The position numbers were made by a program, and so were the translations under genes. Below the pieces are notes generated by a model. That model had not been told where the DNA came from. It did no database searches and was given only the letters and a program-made list of their open reading frames with translations. From NCBI GenBank assembly GCA_017480445.1, contig JAFVAO010000062.1, positions 1-64,000 on the forward strand: 64,000 nt of DNA, in the 5' to 3' direction. Every line of letters starts with the position of its first letter. The stretch's first letter is position 1. Of this stretch, positions 36,239 through 44,393 are shown one piece after another. The DNA is from Lachnospiraceae bacterium (GTDB lineage Bacteria; Bacillota; Clostridia; Lachnospirales; Lachnospiraceae).

Positions 36239-37433
36239 CTGTCGCTTGTCGCTTCGTGACCTGTTCCTGCACACGCAGATCGGCGTGCAGCAGAAAGCCC
36301 AAGTCATATGTATCTATTTTAACATCTTTTTCAATAATTTGTACCCCTTTTTCCTCTAAAGTTTGCAGAAATTGCAAAAATTCTTCCTCCAGCTTATTTC
36401 CGGCCTCTTCCGCGCTGTATATCCGTTCCACATTCTGGTATTCGCGATAGGTGTAAGAGCCGATAAACACGGGGATTTCCAGCTTTTCAAACAAAACAGG
36501 TCTGCCGAGGCGCATCAGCCGGTCGTAATACGTATACGGCTTCTCCAGGGGAACCTTCCATTCCCGTTTCCTGCCAAAGCGTAAAAAGTATTGCTGTTTT
36601 TGGCGCGATGTGTACCGACGCTCCATATACGCAGACGCAATCTGCGTATCAAACGCCGCCATATGCTCCAAAAGAATATCTGCATCCGCGTCCACGAGCA
36701 AATATTCCCGCACGGTACCATCCTCGTTGTAAATGGGCACCCTGCCGTCCACCAAAACCGTCCCTTCCGTCACCGTATCACCGATTTTGACCGCAGGGAT
36801 CCCCTGCCGGACCACCATTGACACCACGACACCGTCCGCCTCCGCCACAAGATCTGTCCCTCCGCCGGACAACTCCCCCTCGGATACATCCGGCCTGTAG
36901 CCGTCATTCTCCTTCATGGAAATGATCAGCCGCGTTCCCTCTACTCTGGCGGAGGTCCAGGTCAGCGCCTGAAACTGATTGCGCAGTTCCTTCTCAAGCA
37001 CACTGATATCCACCTGATCCCTGCGCATCCCCTCGCGGATCCCCTGCTCCCGCAGAAAACGATTCAGCTGATCGGTTGTAATCTGCAAATTTCCCTCCGG
37101 CACAATGTCCCAGATAAAAAGACCGGATACATGCCAGAACAGGATCGCCAGCAGAAAACAGGTCACAAACACACTGCGCTTGCGGACGAGCGGAAATAAA
37201 AAAGGCAGTCCGTTCTTTTCCAGAACGACTACCTTTGTCCTTGTTTTCCGGACGATCGCCTTCAATCTGCGGAAACTGCGCAGGCTGATCGACATCTCAT
37301 ATCCATCTTGTACCTTCTCGATATCCCAGAGCAGAATATCTTTGTTGCTGCACAGATTCATAAAGCGTTCCGGTGAAAATCCGTTCACACGGATGCGCAG
37401 ATATCCCCGTATGAATTTCAGGATGTCAAGCAT
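36210..37433 (-). CDS. yqfD: Sporulation protein YqfD
   Basis: 407-residue protein of the stage-IV-related YqfD family, made in the mother cell under sigma-E in B. subtilis. It has a basic N-terminus, one membrane helix near residues 92-110 (SVFVTCFLLAILFWHVSGLF) and a large extracytoplasmic domain with VVVSMVVRQGIPAVKIGDTV. I start at the ATG 37433 with AAGGAGCTTTTGCT upstream. It directly follows yqfC, and its end overlaps phoH. Confidence 0.9.
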   Translation of the reverse strand: MLDILKFIRGYLRIRVNGFSPERFMNLCSNKDILLWDIEKVQDGYEMSISLRSFRRLKAIVRKTRTKVVVLEKNGLPFLFPLVRKRSVFVTCFLLAILFWHVSGLFIWDIVPEGNLQITTDQLNRFLREQGIREGMRRDQVDISVLEKELRNQFQALTWTSARVEGTRLIISMKENDGYRPDVSEGELSGGGTDLVAEADGVVVSMVVRQGIPAVKIGDTVTEGTVLVDGRVPIYNEDGTVREYLLVDADADILLEHMAAFDTQIASAYMERRYTSRQKQQYFLRFGRKREWKVPLEKPYTYYDRLMRLGRPVLFEKLEIPVFIGSYTYREYQNVERIYSAEEAGNKLEEEFLQFLQTLEEKGVQIIEKDVKIDTYDLGFLLHADLRVQEQVTKRQATDGREDIREE

Positions 37434-37455
37434 AGCAAAAGCTCCTTCCAGCCGG

Positions 37456-37746
37456 TCACAAATACCGGACACATTGAATTCGACCGCTGATCTTCATGTC
37501 CTCATTGGTATAGTAATCGATCGACAACTGCTCGCCCTCAAAACAGACCTGCCCGTTTTTCCCCTGCAGGAGAATCGACTGTCTGGAATACTCCAAAAGC
37601 CCCCGATAATTCTCCACCCAGGCCTCCGCGCAGCCGGTCAGCGTCACGCGCATAGCGCCCAGACAGACATCCCGCGGCAGCTGAAGCGTCTCCAAAAGCT
37701 TTGTCTTTTGCTGTATTTTGTCCGTATTATTCCCTGTTTTTCTCAT
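37456..37746 (-). CDS. yqfC: Sporulation protein YqfC (YabP/YqfC family)
   Basis: 96-residue protein with the family pattern: LPRDVCLGAMRVTLTGCAEA, VENYRGLLEYSRQSILLQ and a final GEQLSIDYYTNEDMKISGRI. Members are needed for spore coat or cortex formation in B. subtilis, in partnership with YqfD. The start has a poor RBS; a 12-bp palindrome CAGCATATGCTG lies between deoA and this ATG. It is followed by yqfD with a short gap. Confidence 0.85.
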   Translation of the reverse strand: MRKTGNNTDKIQQKTKLLETLQLPRDVCLGAMRVTLTGCAEAWVENYRGLLEYSRQSILLQGKNGQVCFEGEQLSIDYYTNEDMKISGRIQCVRYL

Positions 37747-37764
37747 GCTACAGCATATGCTGCA

Positions 37765-39069
37765 TCAACGGATAATATGCTTGATGATATCGCCTTTTGC
37801 CGGTGCCGTCTCCCCGATCTGACAGGCGGCGAGGAAGCGCTCTCTGGCCGCCGCAGCTTGGTTCTCATCATTTGCGTGCAGCCAGGCAAGGGGTTCCCCT
37901 TCTTCCACGGAATCCCCCACCTTTTTCTCCAGCACCAGTCCCACGGACAGATCAATGGCGCTCTCCTTGGTCTCTCTGCCGCCGCCCAGAAGCAGCGAAC
38001 ACATCCCGATTTCATCACAGGCAATGTGCTGTATATAACCGCTTTGCGGGGCCGGAACCGGCAGTACAAGCTTCGCCTTCGGCAGCAGCTCCGTATCATA
38101 GACTGCGGCGCTGTCTCCTCCCTGCGCCGCCACAAATTCAGCGAGCTTTCGCAATGCGCTGCCATCCGCGATCACCTGCTGCAGCTGCTGTTTCGCCTCT
38201 TTCTCTGTCTGCGCCTTGCCGCCCGCAAGCAGCATCTGGCTGCCCAGCATCAGACTCAGCTCCACAAAATCTTCAGGTCCTTCCCCGCGCAGCGTGGCAA
38301 TGGCCTCCTTGACCTCCAGTGCATTGCCCACCGCACGGCCGAGCGGCTGATCCATGTCGGAGATCACCGCGATCACCTCTTTGCCGGCCGCCTTGCCGAT
38401 ATCCACCATCTCCTGCGCCAGCGCATAGGAGTCCTCCTCTTTTTTCATAAAAGCGCCGCTTCCGGTCTTGACATCCAGCACAATGGCATCCGTACCGGCA
38501 GCCAGCTTTTTGCTCATGATGGAACTGGCGATCAGGGACATATTGTCGACGGTCGCAGTGACATCCCGCAGCGCATAGAGCTTCTTGTCCGCAGGGGCAA
38601 GATCTGCCGTCTGTCCCATGATGGCGATCCCGATCCGGTTGACATTGTCGACAAATTGCTGTCCTGTGATGGCTGTGGAAAATCCCGGAAAACTCTCCAG
38701 CTTATCGACAGTACCACCGGTGTGGCCAAGGCCCCGGCCGCTCATTTTCGCCACCCGCACACCGCAGGCCGCCACCATGGGAATGACTGCGAGAGAAGTC
38801 TTATCGCCGACGCCGCCGGTGCTGTGTTTATCCACCTTGATCCCCTCGATCGCAGACAAATCCAGCACATCCCCGCTGTGCATCATCGCCATGGTAAGCG
38901 CATTTGTCTCAGCCTTCGTCATGTGCTGAAAATAAATGGCCATCATCAATGCCGCCGCCTGATAGTCCGGAATCTCTCCCCGCGTGTAGCCCTTTACAAA
39001 AAACTGAATCTCCTCCTCGGACAGTGCACCGCCGTTTCGTTTTTTCATGATGATATCATACATGCGCAT
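37765..39069 (-). CDS. pdp: Pyrimidine-nucleoside phosphorylase
   Basis: Phosphorolyses uridine or thymidine to base and (deoxy)ribose-1-phosphate in nucleoside salvage. The 434 residues contain the signature SGRGLGHTGGTVDKLESFPG near residue 108, the phosphate-binding DKHSTGGVGDKTSLA near 80, and KTGSGAFMK. A C-terminal PYNP domain is present. It is followed by yqfC on the same strand, probably without a functional link. Confidence 0.93.
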   Translation of the reverse strand: MRMYDIIMKKRNGGALSEEEIQFFVKGYTRGEIPDYQAAALMMAIYFQHMTKAETNALTMAMMHSGDVLDLSAIEGIKVDKHSTGGVGDKTSLAVIPMVAACGVRVAKMSGRGLGHTGGTVDKLESFPGFSTAITGQQFVDNVNRIGIAIMGQTADLAPADKKLYALRDVTATVDNMSLIASSIMSKKLAAGTDAIVLDVKTGSGAFMKKEEDSYALAQEMVDIGKAAGKEVIAVISDMDQPLGRAVGNALEVKEAIATLRGEGPEDFVELSLMLGSQMLLAGGKAQTEKEAKQQLQQVIADGSALRKLAEFVAAQGGDSAAVYDTELLPKAKLVLPVPAPQSGYIQHIACDEIGMCSLLLGGGRETKESAIDLSVGLVLEKKVGDSVEEGEPLAWLHANDENQAAAARERFLAACQIGETAPAKGDIIKHIIR

Positions 39070-39102
39070 ACTGTCGTCCCCCTTGTTTTCCTGATAATTC
39101 TA

Positions 39103-40329
39103 TTATAACAAAGGCGTGGCTGCAGAACAATACAAAAACGGTGACAGCGTAAAATTCTCTGCGAGCAGCAGCCAGTTCGCGCGGTACCATTGCATGATCT
39201 GCCAATAGCCGCACCCCCGCAGACCATAGTCGCGGATCAGATCAAATTTGGCCTGCAGACTGCGCACATCCTCGAACCAGACTTCATGCGCCTGTCCGGT
39301 TTCCTCGTCATAGTACTGAAAATAAGGACTCATCGCCACCGGATCAAAGGTGATGGTCGCGCCGTTCGCAATGGCAATCCGCACGGCCTGCACATTGCCG
39401 ATGGTCGTCGCCTTCGTCACGCCGCGCTCGTACGGCAGCGGCCAGTCATAGCCGTAATTGGGGATACCCAGATCAATTTTCTCCGCCGGAATTTCCGTGC
39501 GCGCATACTCTACCACCCGCCGCACCTGATTGATGGGAGCCACAGCCATGGGCGGTCCGTACGTATATCCCCACTCATAGGTCATCAGAAGCACATGATC
39601 CGTCACTGCCCCCAGCGCTCCGTAATCCTTTCCCTCATACAGCAGCCCTTTTTGATCCGCCGAGGTTTTCGGCGCAAGCGCAATCGAAATGTGATAGCCG
39701 GCAGCGCGCACCGCCTCGCCCATCTCCCGCACAAACGCCGTGAACAGATCCCGATCCTCCGGCAAAATATATTCAAAGTCAATATTGACGCCCTGATAGC
39801 CCTTCTCCTGCATTTCGTTTACCACATTTTGGATCAGACGCTCCGTATAGACGTCACTGTTCACAACCGAATGAATCAGATTGTTGTTGAATCTCCCGTC
39901 GATCCCCAGCGGCGTCAGGGTGAGGATCGGCGCCACGGAAGCCCCACGTGCTGCCTCAATCATCCAATCCGCACTGGGATTTGGCGCGTAAAGCTCTCCC
40001 TCCTCCGAAAATCCATAAGAAAAAATCGGCAATTCCGCCAGATAGGGCAATGTCTGTGACAATACCCAGGGGCTGATAAAGGGATACGCATACCCGCTGA
40101 CACACACACTTTTCTCCGGTTGTGAGGAGATTTCCGCCTCACCGCTTTCTCCCGTCTCACCCGCACCGTCCGTCTCCGCCTGTCCGTCCGGAAGCAAAAG
40201 AGCCTGCCCGACGGCAAGCTCATAAGGATAAATCAATTGATTATAAAATACCAACGCATAGACATCCAGTCCAAATTCCGCCGCTATGGAATCCACCGTA
40301 TCCTGCGGCTGTACGACATATATCTGCAT
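39103..40329 (-). CDS. LysM-GH18 spore/peptidoglycan glycosidase (YaaH-like)
   Basis: About 408 residues: an N-terminal LysM repeat (YVVQPQDTVDSIAAEFGLD...LAVGQALLLPDG), a short acidic linker (about 55-75), then a GH18 barrel with the catalytic strand GVNIDFEYILPE (near 195-206) and DLGIPNYGYDWPLPY. Members such as YaaH/SleL hydrolyse peptidoglycan during germination. The start at ATG 40329 has GTGGAGTGCAGG upstream; the longer frame (to 40473) overlaps nth. No signal peptide is present, as in spore-coat members. Confidence 0.88.
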   Translation of the reverse strand: MQIYVVQPQDTVDSIAAEFGLDVYALVFYNQLIYPYELAVGQALLLPDGQAETDGAGETGESGEAEISSQPEKSVCVSGYAYPFISPWVLSQTLPYLAELPIFSYGFSEEGELYAPNPSADWMIEAARGASVAPILTLTPLGIDGRFNNNLIHSVVNSDVYTERLIQNVVNEMQEKGYQGVNIDFEYILPEDRDLFTAFVREMGEAVRAAGYHISIALAPKTSADQKGLLYEGKDYGALGAVTDHVLLMTYEWGYTYGPPMAVAPINQVRRVVEYARTEIPAEKIDLGIPNYGYDWPLPYERGVTKATTIGNVQAVRIAIANGATITFDPVAMSPYFQYYDEETGQAHEVWFEDVRSLQAKFDLIRDYGLRGCGYWQIMQWYRANWLLLAENFTLSPFLYCSAATPLL

Positions 40330-40427
40330 CCTGCACTCCACGCAATATAAGATCAGCATAGGATATGCCGGTTTGGCGCAACCTGTGACCGGTGCATCGG
40401 ATTTAACGCGCGACAGGGAAACCCTCG

Positions 40428-41060
40428 CTATAGCACCCTCCGGCAGACATCCGCCAGGCAGCATTTGTCGCAATAAGGCGCTGTCCGCGCTGTGCAGACT
40501 GCCCGTCCGTGGTCTACCAGCCGATGGCAGAAATCATTACCCTCCTCCGGCGGTATGATCTTCCACAGTTCCTTTTCAACCTTCGCCGGCTCTTTGATCC
40601 CCTTCACCAGGCCGATGCGGTTCACCAGACGGATACAGTGTGTATCCGTCACGATCGCCGGTTTCACGAACACATCGCCCATGATCAGGTTGGCGCTTTT
40701 CCTGCCGACGCCGGGCAGCTTCAAAAGCTCCTCCATACTGTCCGGCACACGCCCGCCGTACACATCCCGCAGCATCCGCATACAAGCGCTGATATCCCGT
40801 GCCTTACTGTTGCCAAGCCCGCAGGGATGCACAATCCGTTCAATATCCGCCACATCCGCTTCCGCGAGTGCATTTATATCCGGATACTGCGCATAGAGTC
40901 CCTCCACGACCACATTGACGCGCGCATCCGTGCACTGCGCCGCAAGCCGTACACTGACAAGCAGTTTCCACGCCTGATCATAATCAAGCGTACACACGGT
41001 CTCCGGATATTCCTTTTTCAAACGCTCGATCACTGCGAGCGCCAGCTGTTTCTTTGTCAT
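40428..41060 (-). CDS. nth: Endonuclease III
   Basis: DNA glycosylase/AP lyase that removes oxidised pyrimidines. The 210-residue protein has the helix-hairpin-helix LPGVGRKSANLI near 113 with catalytic Lys, the catalytic-type Asp in VDTHCIRLVNRIG (VTDTHC), and a C-terminal 4Fe-4S set CTARTAPYCDKCCLADVC. The first Cys-Cys spacing is 7 residues, one more than the usual 6. It lies beside rlmH, an unrelated neighbour. Confidence 0.92.
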   Translation of the reverse strand: MTKKQLALAVIERLKKEYPETVCTLDYDQAWKLLVSVRLAAQCTDARVNVVVEGLYAQYPDINALAEADVADIERIVHPCGLGNSKARDISACMRMLRDVYGGRVPDSMEELLKLPGVGRKSANLIMGDVFVKPAIVTDTHCIRLVNRIGLVKGIKEPAKVEKELWKIIPPEEGNDFCHRLVDHGRAVCTARTAPYCDKCCLADVCRRVL

Positions 41061-41089
41061 TCCGACCTCATTTGTTTCTTATGGTAACG

Positions 41090-41578
41090 TTATTTGTGGT
41101 AAGGTTCCCCTTTGCTGATCCGAAATGCGCGATAGATCTGCTCACACAGAATGACGCGCATCAATTGATGGGGAAAAGTCATATCCGAAAAGCTGATATG
41201 CAGCCTGGCCCGCTCAGTCACTGTCCGGTGCAGTCCCAGCGAACCGCCTATGATAAAACAGACCGCACCGCGTCCTTCAATTGCCGCGCGCTCCAGCCAT
41301 CCGGAGAACTGCACAGAGTCCATGCGGGTCCCCTGTATCTCCAATGTACAGAATACGCTGTCCTCACGAATCTTGTCCATCCAGGCAAGCAGTCGCTTGG
41401 CCTCCTTTAGGCGGATCTGTTCCTCCATGGCGGGACTTGCGTCGTCCGGTGTCTGTTCATCCGCCACCTCTATGATTTCCAGCTGACAGTAGCGTCCCAA
41501 GCGCTTTTCATATTCCGCCACGGCATCCCGATAAAAGGATTCCTTGATCTTGCCCACACAGAGGATTCTTATCTTCAT
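41090..41578 (-). CDS. rlmH: 23S rRNA (pseudouridine1915-N3)-methyltransferase
   Basis: SPOUT methyltransferase acting on 70S ribosomes. The 162 residues match the family (about 159), with the N-terminal IRILCVGKIKESFYRDAVAEY and the SAM-binding knot region FIIGGSLGLHRTVTERA, ending in MTFPHQLMRVILCEQIYRA. Its start overlaps the stop of the upstream membrane protein (ATGA), so translation is coupled. Confidence 0.95.
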   Translation of the reverse strand: MKIRILCVGKIKESFYRDAVAEYEKRLGRYCQLEIIEVADEQTPDDASPAMEEQIRLKEAKRLLAWMDKIREDSVFCTLEIQGTRMDSVQFSGWLERAAIEGRGAVCFIIGGSLGLHRTVTERARLHISFSDMTFPHQLMRVILCEQIYRAFRISKGEPYHK

Positions 41579-42054
41579 GTCTTCTCTCCGAAGATCAGAT
41601 CATACAACCGCTCGTCCACATAGCGATCCAAAAGCTTCTGATCCAAATTCATGAACTGGTTGTTGATCTTTTCTTTGATATATTCCGCCCGCGGGAAAAA
41701 CAACAGCTGTGGATCCGACGCTGTCTCATCCGGCAGATCCGCATCCACCGCCCGATCGATCTCCTCCGCAGTCAGATGCTCCACACACCAGGTCTCCACC
41801 GTCTCCATAAGCGTGTGATCCGCCTGTTCCTTTTGCGCAAAGATGCGGGCGCTTTTGAAGGACAGTGCGCCCATCACGATAAACAGCACAAAAACCGACA
41901 TCATCACTCCGTAAAACAGATATGGATTGCCCAGATGTACCGGAAGCACACCGGAAATACCCAATGCCACCCCCAGCAGGCCCACGCCGCCCACGAGCAG
42001 CAGGGCCCAGCCGGAGGAACGATATTCTTTCTCATTCATCGGCTCAGGGGACAT
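41575..42054 (-). CDS. Hypothetical two-helix membrane protein
   Basis: 159 residues with two hydrophobic helices (about 14-36 and 46-68) and a soluble C-terminal part (about 80-159) containing ETWCVEHLTAEEIDRAVDAD and KINNQFMNLDQKLLDRYVDE. It resembles uncharacterised Firmicute proteins linked to rlmH by position. The start (MSPEPMNEK) has GGGAGGTAGGA upstream. It overlaps rlmH by 4 bp. No function can be assigned. Confidence 0.65.
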   Translation of the reverse strand: MSPEPMNEKEYRSSGWALLLVGGVGLLGVALGISGVLPVHLGNPYLFYGVMMSVFVLFIVMGALSFKSARIFAQKEQADHTLMETVETWCVEHLTAEEIDRAVDADLPDETASDPQLLFFPRAEYIKEKINNQFMNLDQKLLDRYVDERLYDLIFGEKT

Positions 42055-42059
42055 GGTTC

Positions 42060-43445
42060 CTACCTCCCGCTCAAATAATCATCAATTCCTTTCGCAGCTG
42101 CTTTTCCAGCACCCATGGCCAAGATGACGGTGGCAGCACCGGTCACGGCATCGCCGCCGGCATACACACCTTCCTTGGTCGTCTTACCGTTTGCTTCGTC
42201 CGCCACAATACATTTCCACTTATTGGTCTCCAACCCGTCCGTCGTCGAAGAGATCAGCGGATTGGGGGAAGTTCCCAGAGACATAATCACCGTATCCACT
42301 TCCATGGTGAATTCCGAATCAGGGATGACCACCGGTCTTCTTCTGCCGGACTCGTCAGGCTCGCCGAGCTCCATGCGGATACATTTCATGCCGGTCACCC
42401 AACCCTTTTCATCGGATAGGATCTCCGTCGGATTCGTCAGAAGGTCAAAAATCACACCCTCCTCCTTCGCATGATGCACTTCCTCCACACGGGCAGGCAG
42501 TTCCTCTTCACTTCTGCGGTACACAATGTGTACCTCCGCGCCCAGTCTGAGCGCGGTTCTGGCCGCGTCCATCGCCACGTTGCCGCCGCCTACGACAGCC
42601 ACCTTTTTGCCATGCATAATCGGTGTGTTGGAACGCTCGTCAAAGGACTTCATCAGATTGCTTCTGGTCAGATATTCATTGGCCGAGAACACACCGTTGG
42701 CGTTTTCGCCGGGGATTCCCATGAATTTGGGCAGTCCCGCGCCGGAACCGATGAAGATCGCCTCAAAGCCTTCCTCATCCATCAATTCGTCGATGGTGGT
42801 GGATTTGCCGATTACCACATTGGTCTCGATCTTCACGCCCAGAGATTTTACATTCTCAATCTCTTTGGCCACCACATCGCTCTTGGGCAGACGGAATTCC
42901 GGAATTCCGTATACCAAAACGCCTCCGGGCTCGTGCAGTGCCTCGAAGATCGTCACATCATAGCCAAGCTTTGCCAGATCTCCGGCACAGGTCAGTCCCG
43001 CAGGACCGGAGCCGATCACGGCAACCTTCTTTCCCTTTTTCTCCTTCGCGCCCTCCGGCTTGATATTGTTCTCTCTCGCCCAATCCGCCACGAAACGCTC
43101 CAATTTACCGATGGAGATGGGATCGCCCTTGATTCCGCGGATACATTTGCCCTCACACTGGGTCTCCTGCGGACACACACGGCCGCAGACTGCTGGAAGC
43201 GCGCTGGATTCGCTGATGACCTGATAAGCGGCCGCAATATCACCGTTTTTCACCTGCTCGATAAATCCCGGAATATTGATCGCCACAGGACAGCCCTTGA
43301 TGCACTGCGCGTTTTTGCAGTTGATGCATCTGGATGCCTCCTCCATAGCCTCCTCTTTGTTATACCCAAGACAAACCTCCTGGAAGTTTGTCGCTCTTTC
43401 CCTTGCATCCTGTTCTCTCACAGGAATCTTCTTCAATACATCCAT
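42060..43445 (-). CDS. NfnB-like subunit (glutamate synthase small-chain type)
   Basis: 461 residues like the small subunit of glutamate synthase and NfnB: N-terminal 4Fe-4S cysteines (CINCKNAQCIKGCPV, CGRVCPQETQCEGKC), an FAD motif VIGSGPAGLTCAGDLAKLG and an NADPH motif VVGGGNVAMDAARTALRLG. Paired with the next gene it should form the NfnAB electron-bifurcating transhydrogenase (NADH + reduced ferredoxin to NADPH). A role with a glutamate synthase large chain is the alternative, but no gltB is seen. Start at 43445 with GAAAGGAGACTGACA. Confidence 0.85.
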   Translation of the reverse strand: MDVLKKIPVREQDARERATNFQEVCLGYNKEEAMEEASRCINCKNAQCIKGCPVAINIPGFIEQVKNGDIAAAYQVISESSALPAVCGRVCPQETQCEGKCIRGIKGDPISIGKLERFVADWARENNIKPEGAKEKKGKKVAVIGSGPAGLTCAGDLAKLGYDVTIFEALHEPGGVLVYGIPEFRLPKSDVVAKEIENVKSLGVKIETNVVIGKSTTIDELMDEEGFEAIFIGSGAGLPKFMGIPGENANGVFSANEYLTRSNLMKSFDERSNTPIMHGKKVAVVGGGNVAMDAARTALRLGAEVHIVYRRSEEELPARVEEVHHAKEEGVIFDLLTNPTEILSDEKGWVTGMKCIRMELGEPDESGRRRPVVIPDSEFTMEVDTVIMSLGTSPNPLISSTTDGLETNKWKCIVADEANGKTTKEGVYAGGDAVTGAATVILAMGAGKAAAKGIDDYLSGR

Positions 43446-43479
43446 TGTCAGTCTCCTTTCACACAACTACGGTATCTGG

Positions 43480-44361
43480 TTAGTCCGCACAGTTTCCGCA
43501 TCCGCCGTGATGCGTCTCACCCTCCTGCAGTGCAAGCATCGCTCTGCCCTCCTGGGTCTTGTAAATCTGCTGACGGCGCATCGCCTCATCAAAATTCACA
43601 GCATGTCCGTCAAATTCCGGACCGTCCACACAGGCAAATTTTACTTTGCCGTCCACGGTGACACGACATGCGCCACACATACCGGTACCGTCCACCATAA
43701 TCGGATTTAAACTCACAATCGTGGGAAGCTGATATTCCTTGGTCAAAAGACATACAAATTTCATCATAATCATCGGACCGATGGCAATGCAGACATCGTA
43801 CTGCTTGCCCTCTGCAATCAGATCCTTGATTGTCTGGGTCACCATACCGCTTCTGCCATAGGAGCCGTCGTCTGTGGTGACATAGAGATTGCCGGCCACT
43901 GCCTCCATCTCTTTCTCCAGAATCAACAGATCCTTGGTCTTACTGCCGACGATCACATCCGCTGCAATCCCGTGCTCATGCAGCCATTTGACCTGCGGAT
44001 AGACGGGCGCTGCCCCGACACCGCCGGCCACGAACAGGAAGCGCTTGTCCTTGATCGCGGACAACTCCTCGCCGACGAATTCCGATGCGCAACCAAGGGG
44101 ACCGACAAAATCGTGAAAGGCCTCCCCCTCTTGCAACTCGGCCATCATTTTCGTTCCTGCGCCCACCGTCTGAAATACGATGGTGACCGTGCCCGCCTCT
44201 CTGTCATAGTCGCAGATGGTCAGCGGAATACGTTCCCCCGCCGCGTCTGTACGCACAATGACAAATTGTCCGGGCTTACAGGTTTTTGCCACACGTTTTG
44301 CCTCCACATCCATCAGATAGATGTTTGCAGCCAGTTCCTTCTTCTTTAAAATTTTGTACAT
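43480..44361 (-). CDS. NfnA-like subunit (PyrK/SudB-type FAD-2Fe-2S reductase)
   Basis: 293 residues of the ferredoxin-NADP reductase-like family: an FAD domain (N-terminal; GQFVIVRTDAAGERIPLT), an NAD(P) domain (FVAGGVGAAPVYPQVKWL) and a C-terminal 2Fe-2S set MCGACRVTVDGKVKFACVDGP. Immediately upstream of the NfnB-like gene, 34 bp away, same strand. The pair matches NfnAB, which balances NADH, NADPH and ferredoxin in fermenters. RBS AGAGGTGAGTGT. Confidence 0.87.
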   Translation of the reverse strand: MYKILKKKELAANIYLMDVEAKRVAKTCKPGQFVIVRTDAAGERIPLTICDYDREAGTVTIVFQTVGAGTKMMAELQEGEAFHDFVGPLGCASEFVGEELSAIKDKRFLFVAGGVGAAPVYPQVKWLHEHGIAADVIVGSKTKDLLILEKEMEAVAGNLYVTTDDGSYGRSGMVTQTIKDLIAEGKQYDVCIAIGPMIMMKFVCLLTKEYQLPTIVSLNPIMVDGTGMCGACRVTVDGKVKFACVDGPEFDGHAVNFDEAMRRQQIYKTQEGRAMLALQEGETHHGGCGNCAD

Positions 44362-44393
44362 ACACTCACCTCTCGTTTTATATCTCTTGTCAG

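Noticed and set aside
37105..39108. A 667-codon open frame on the plus strand antisense to yqfD, yqfC and pdp
   Set aside because: It lies opposite well-identified genes with known motifs, its translation is low in recognisable domains, and high-GC third positions of the real genes create long antisense frames.
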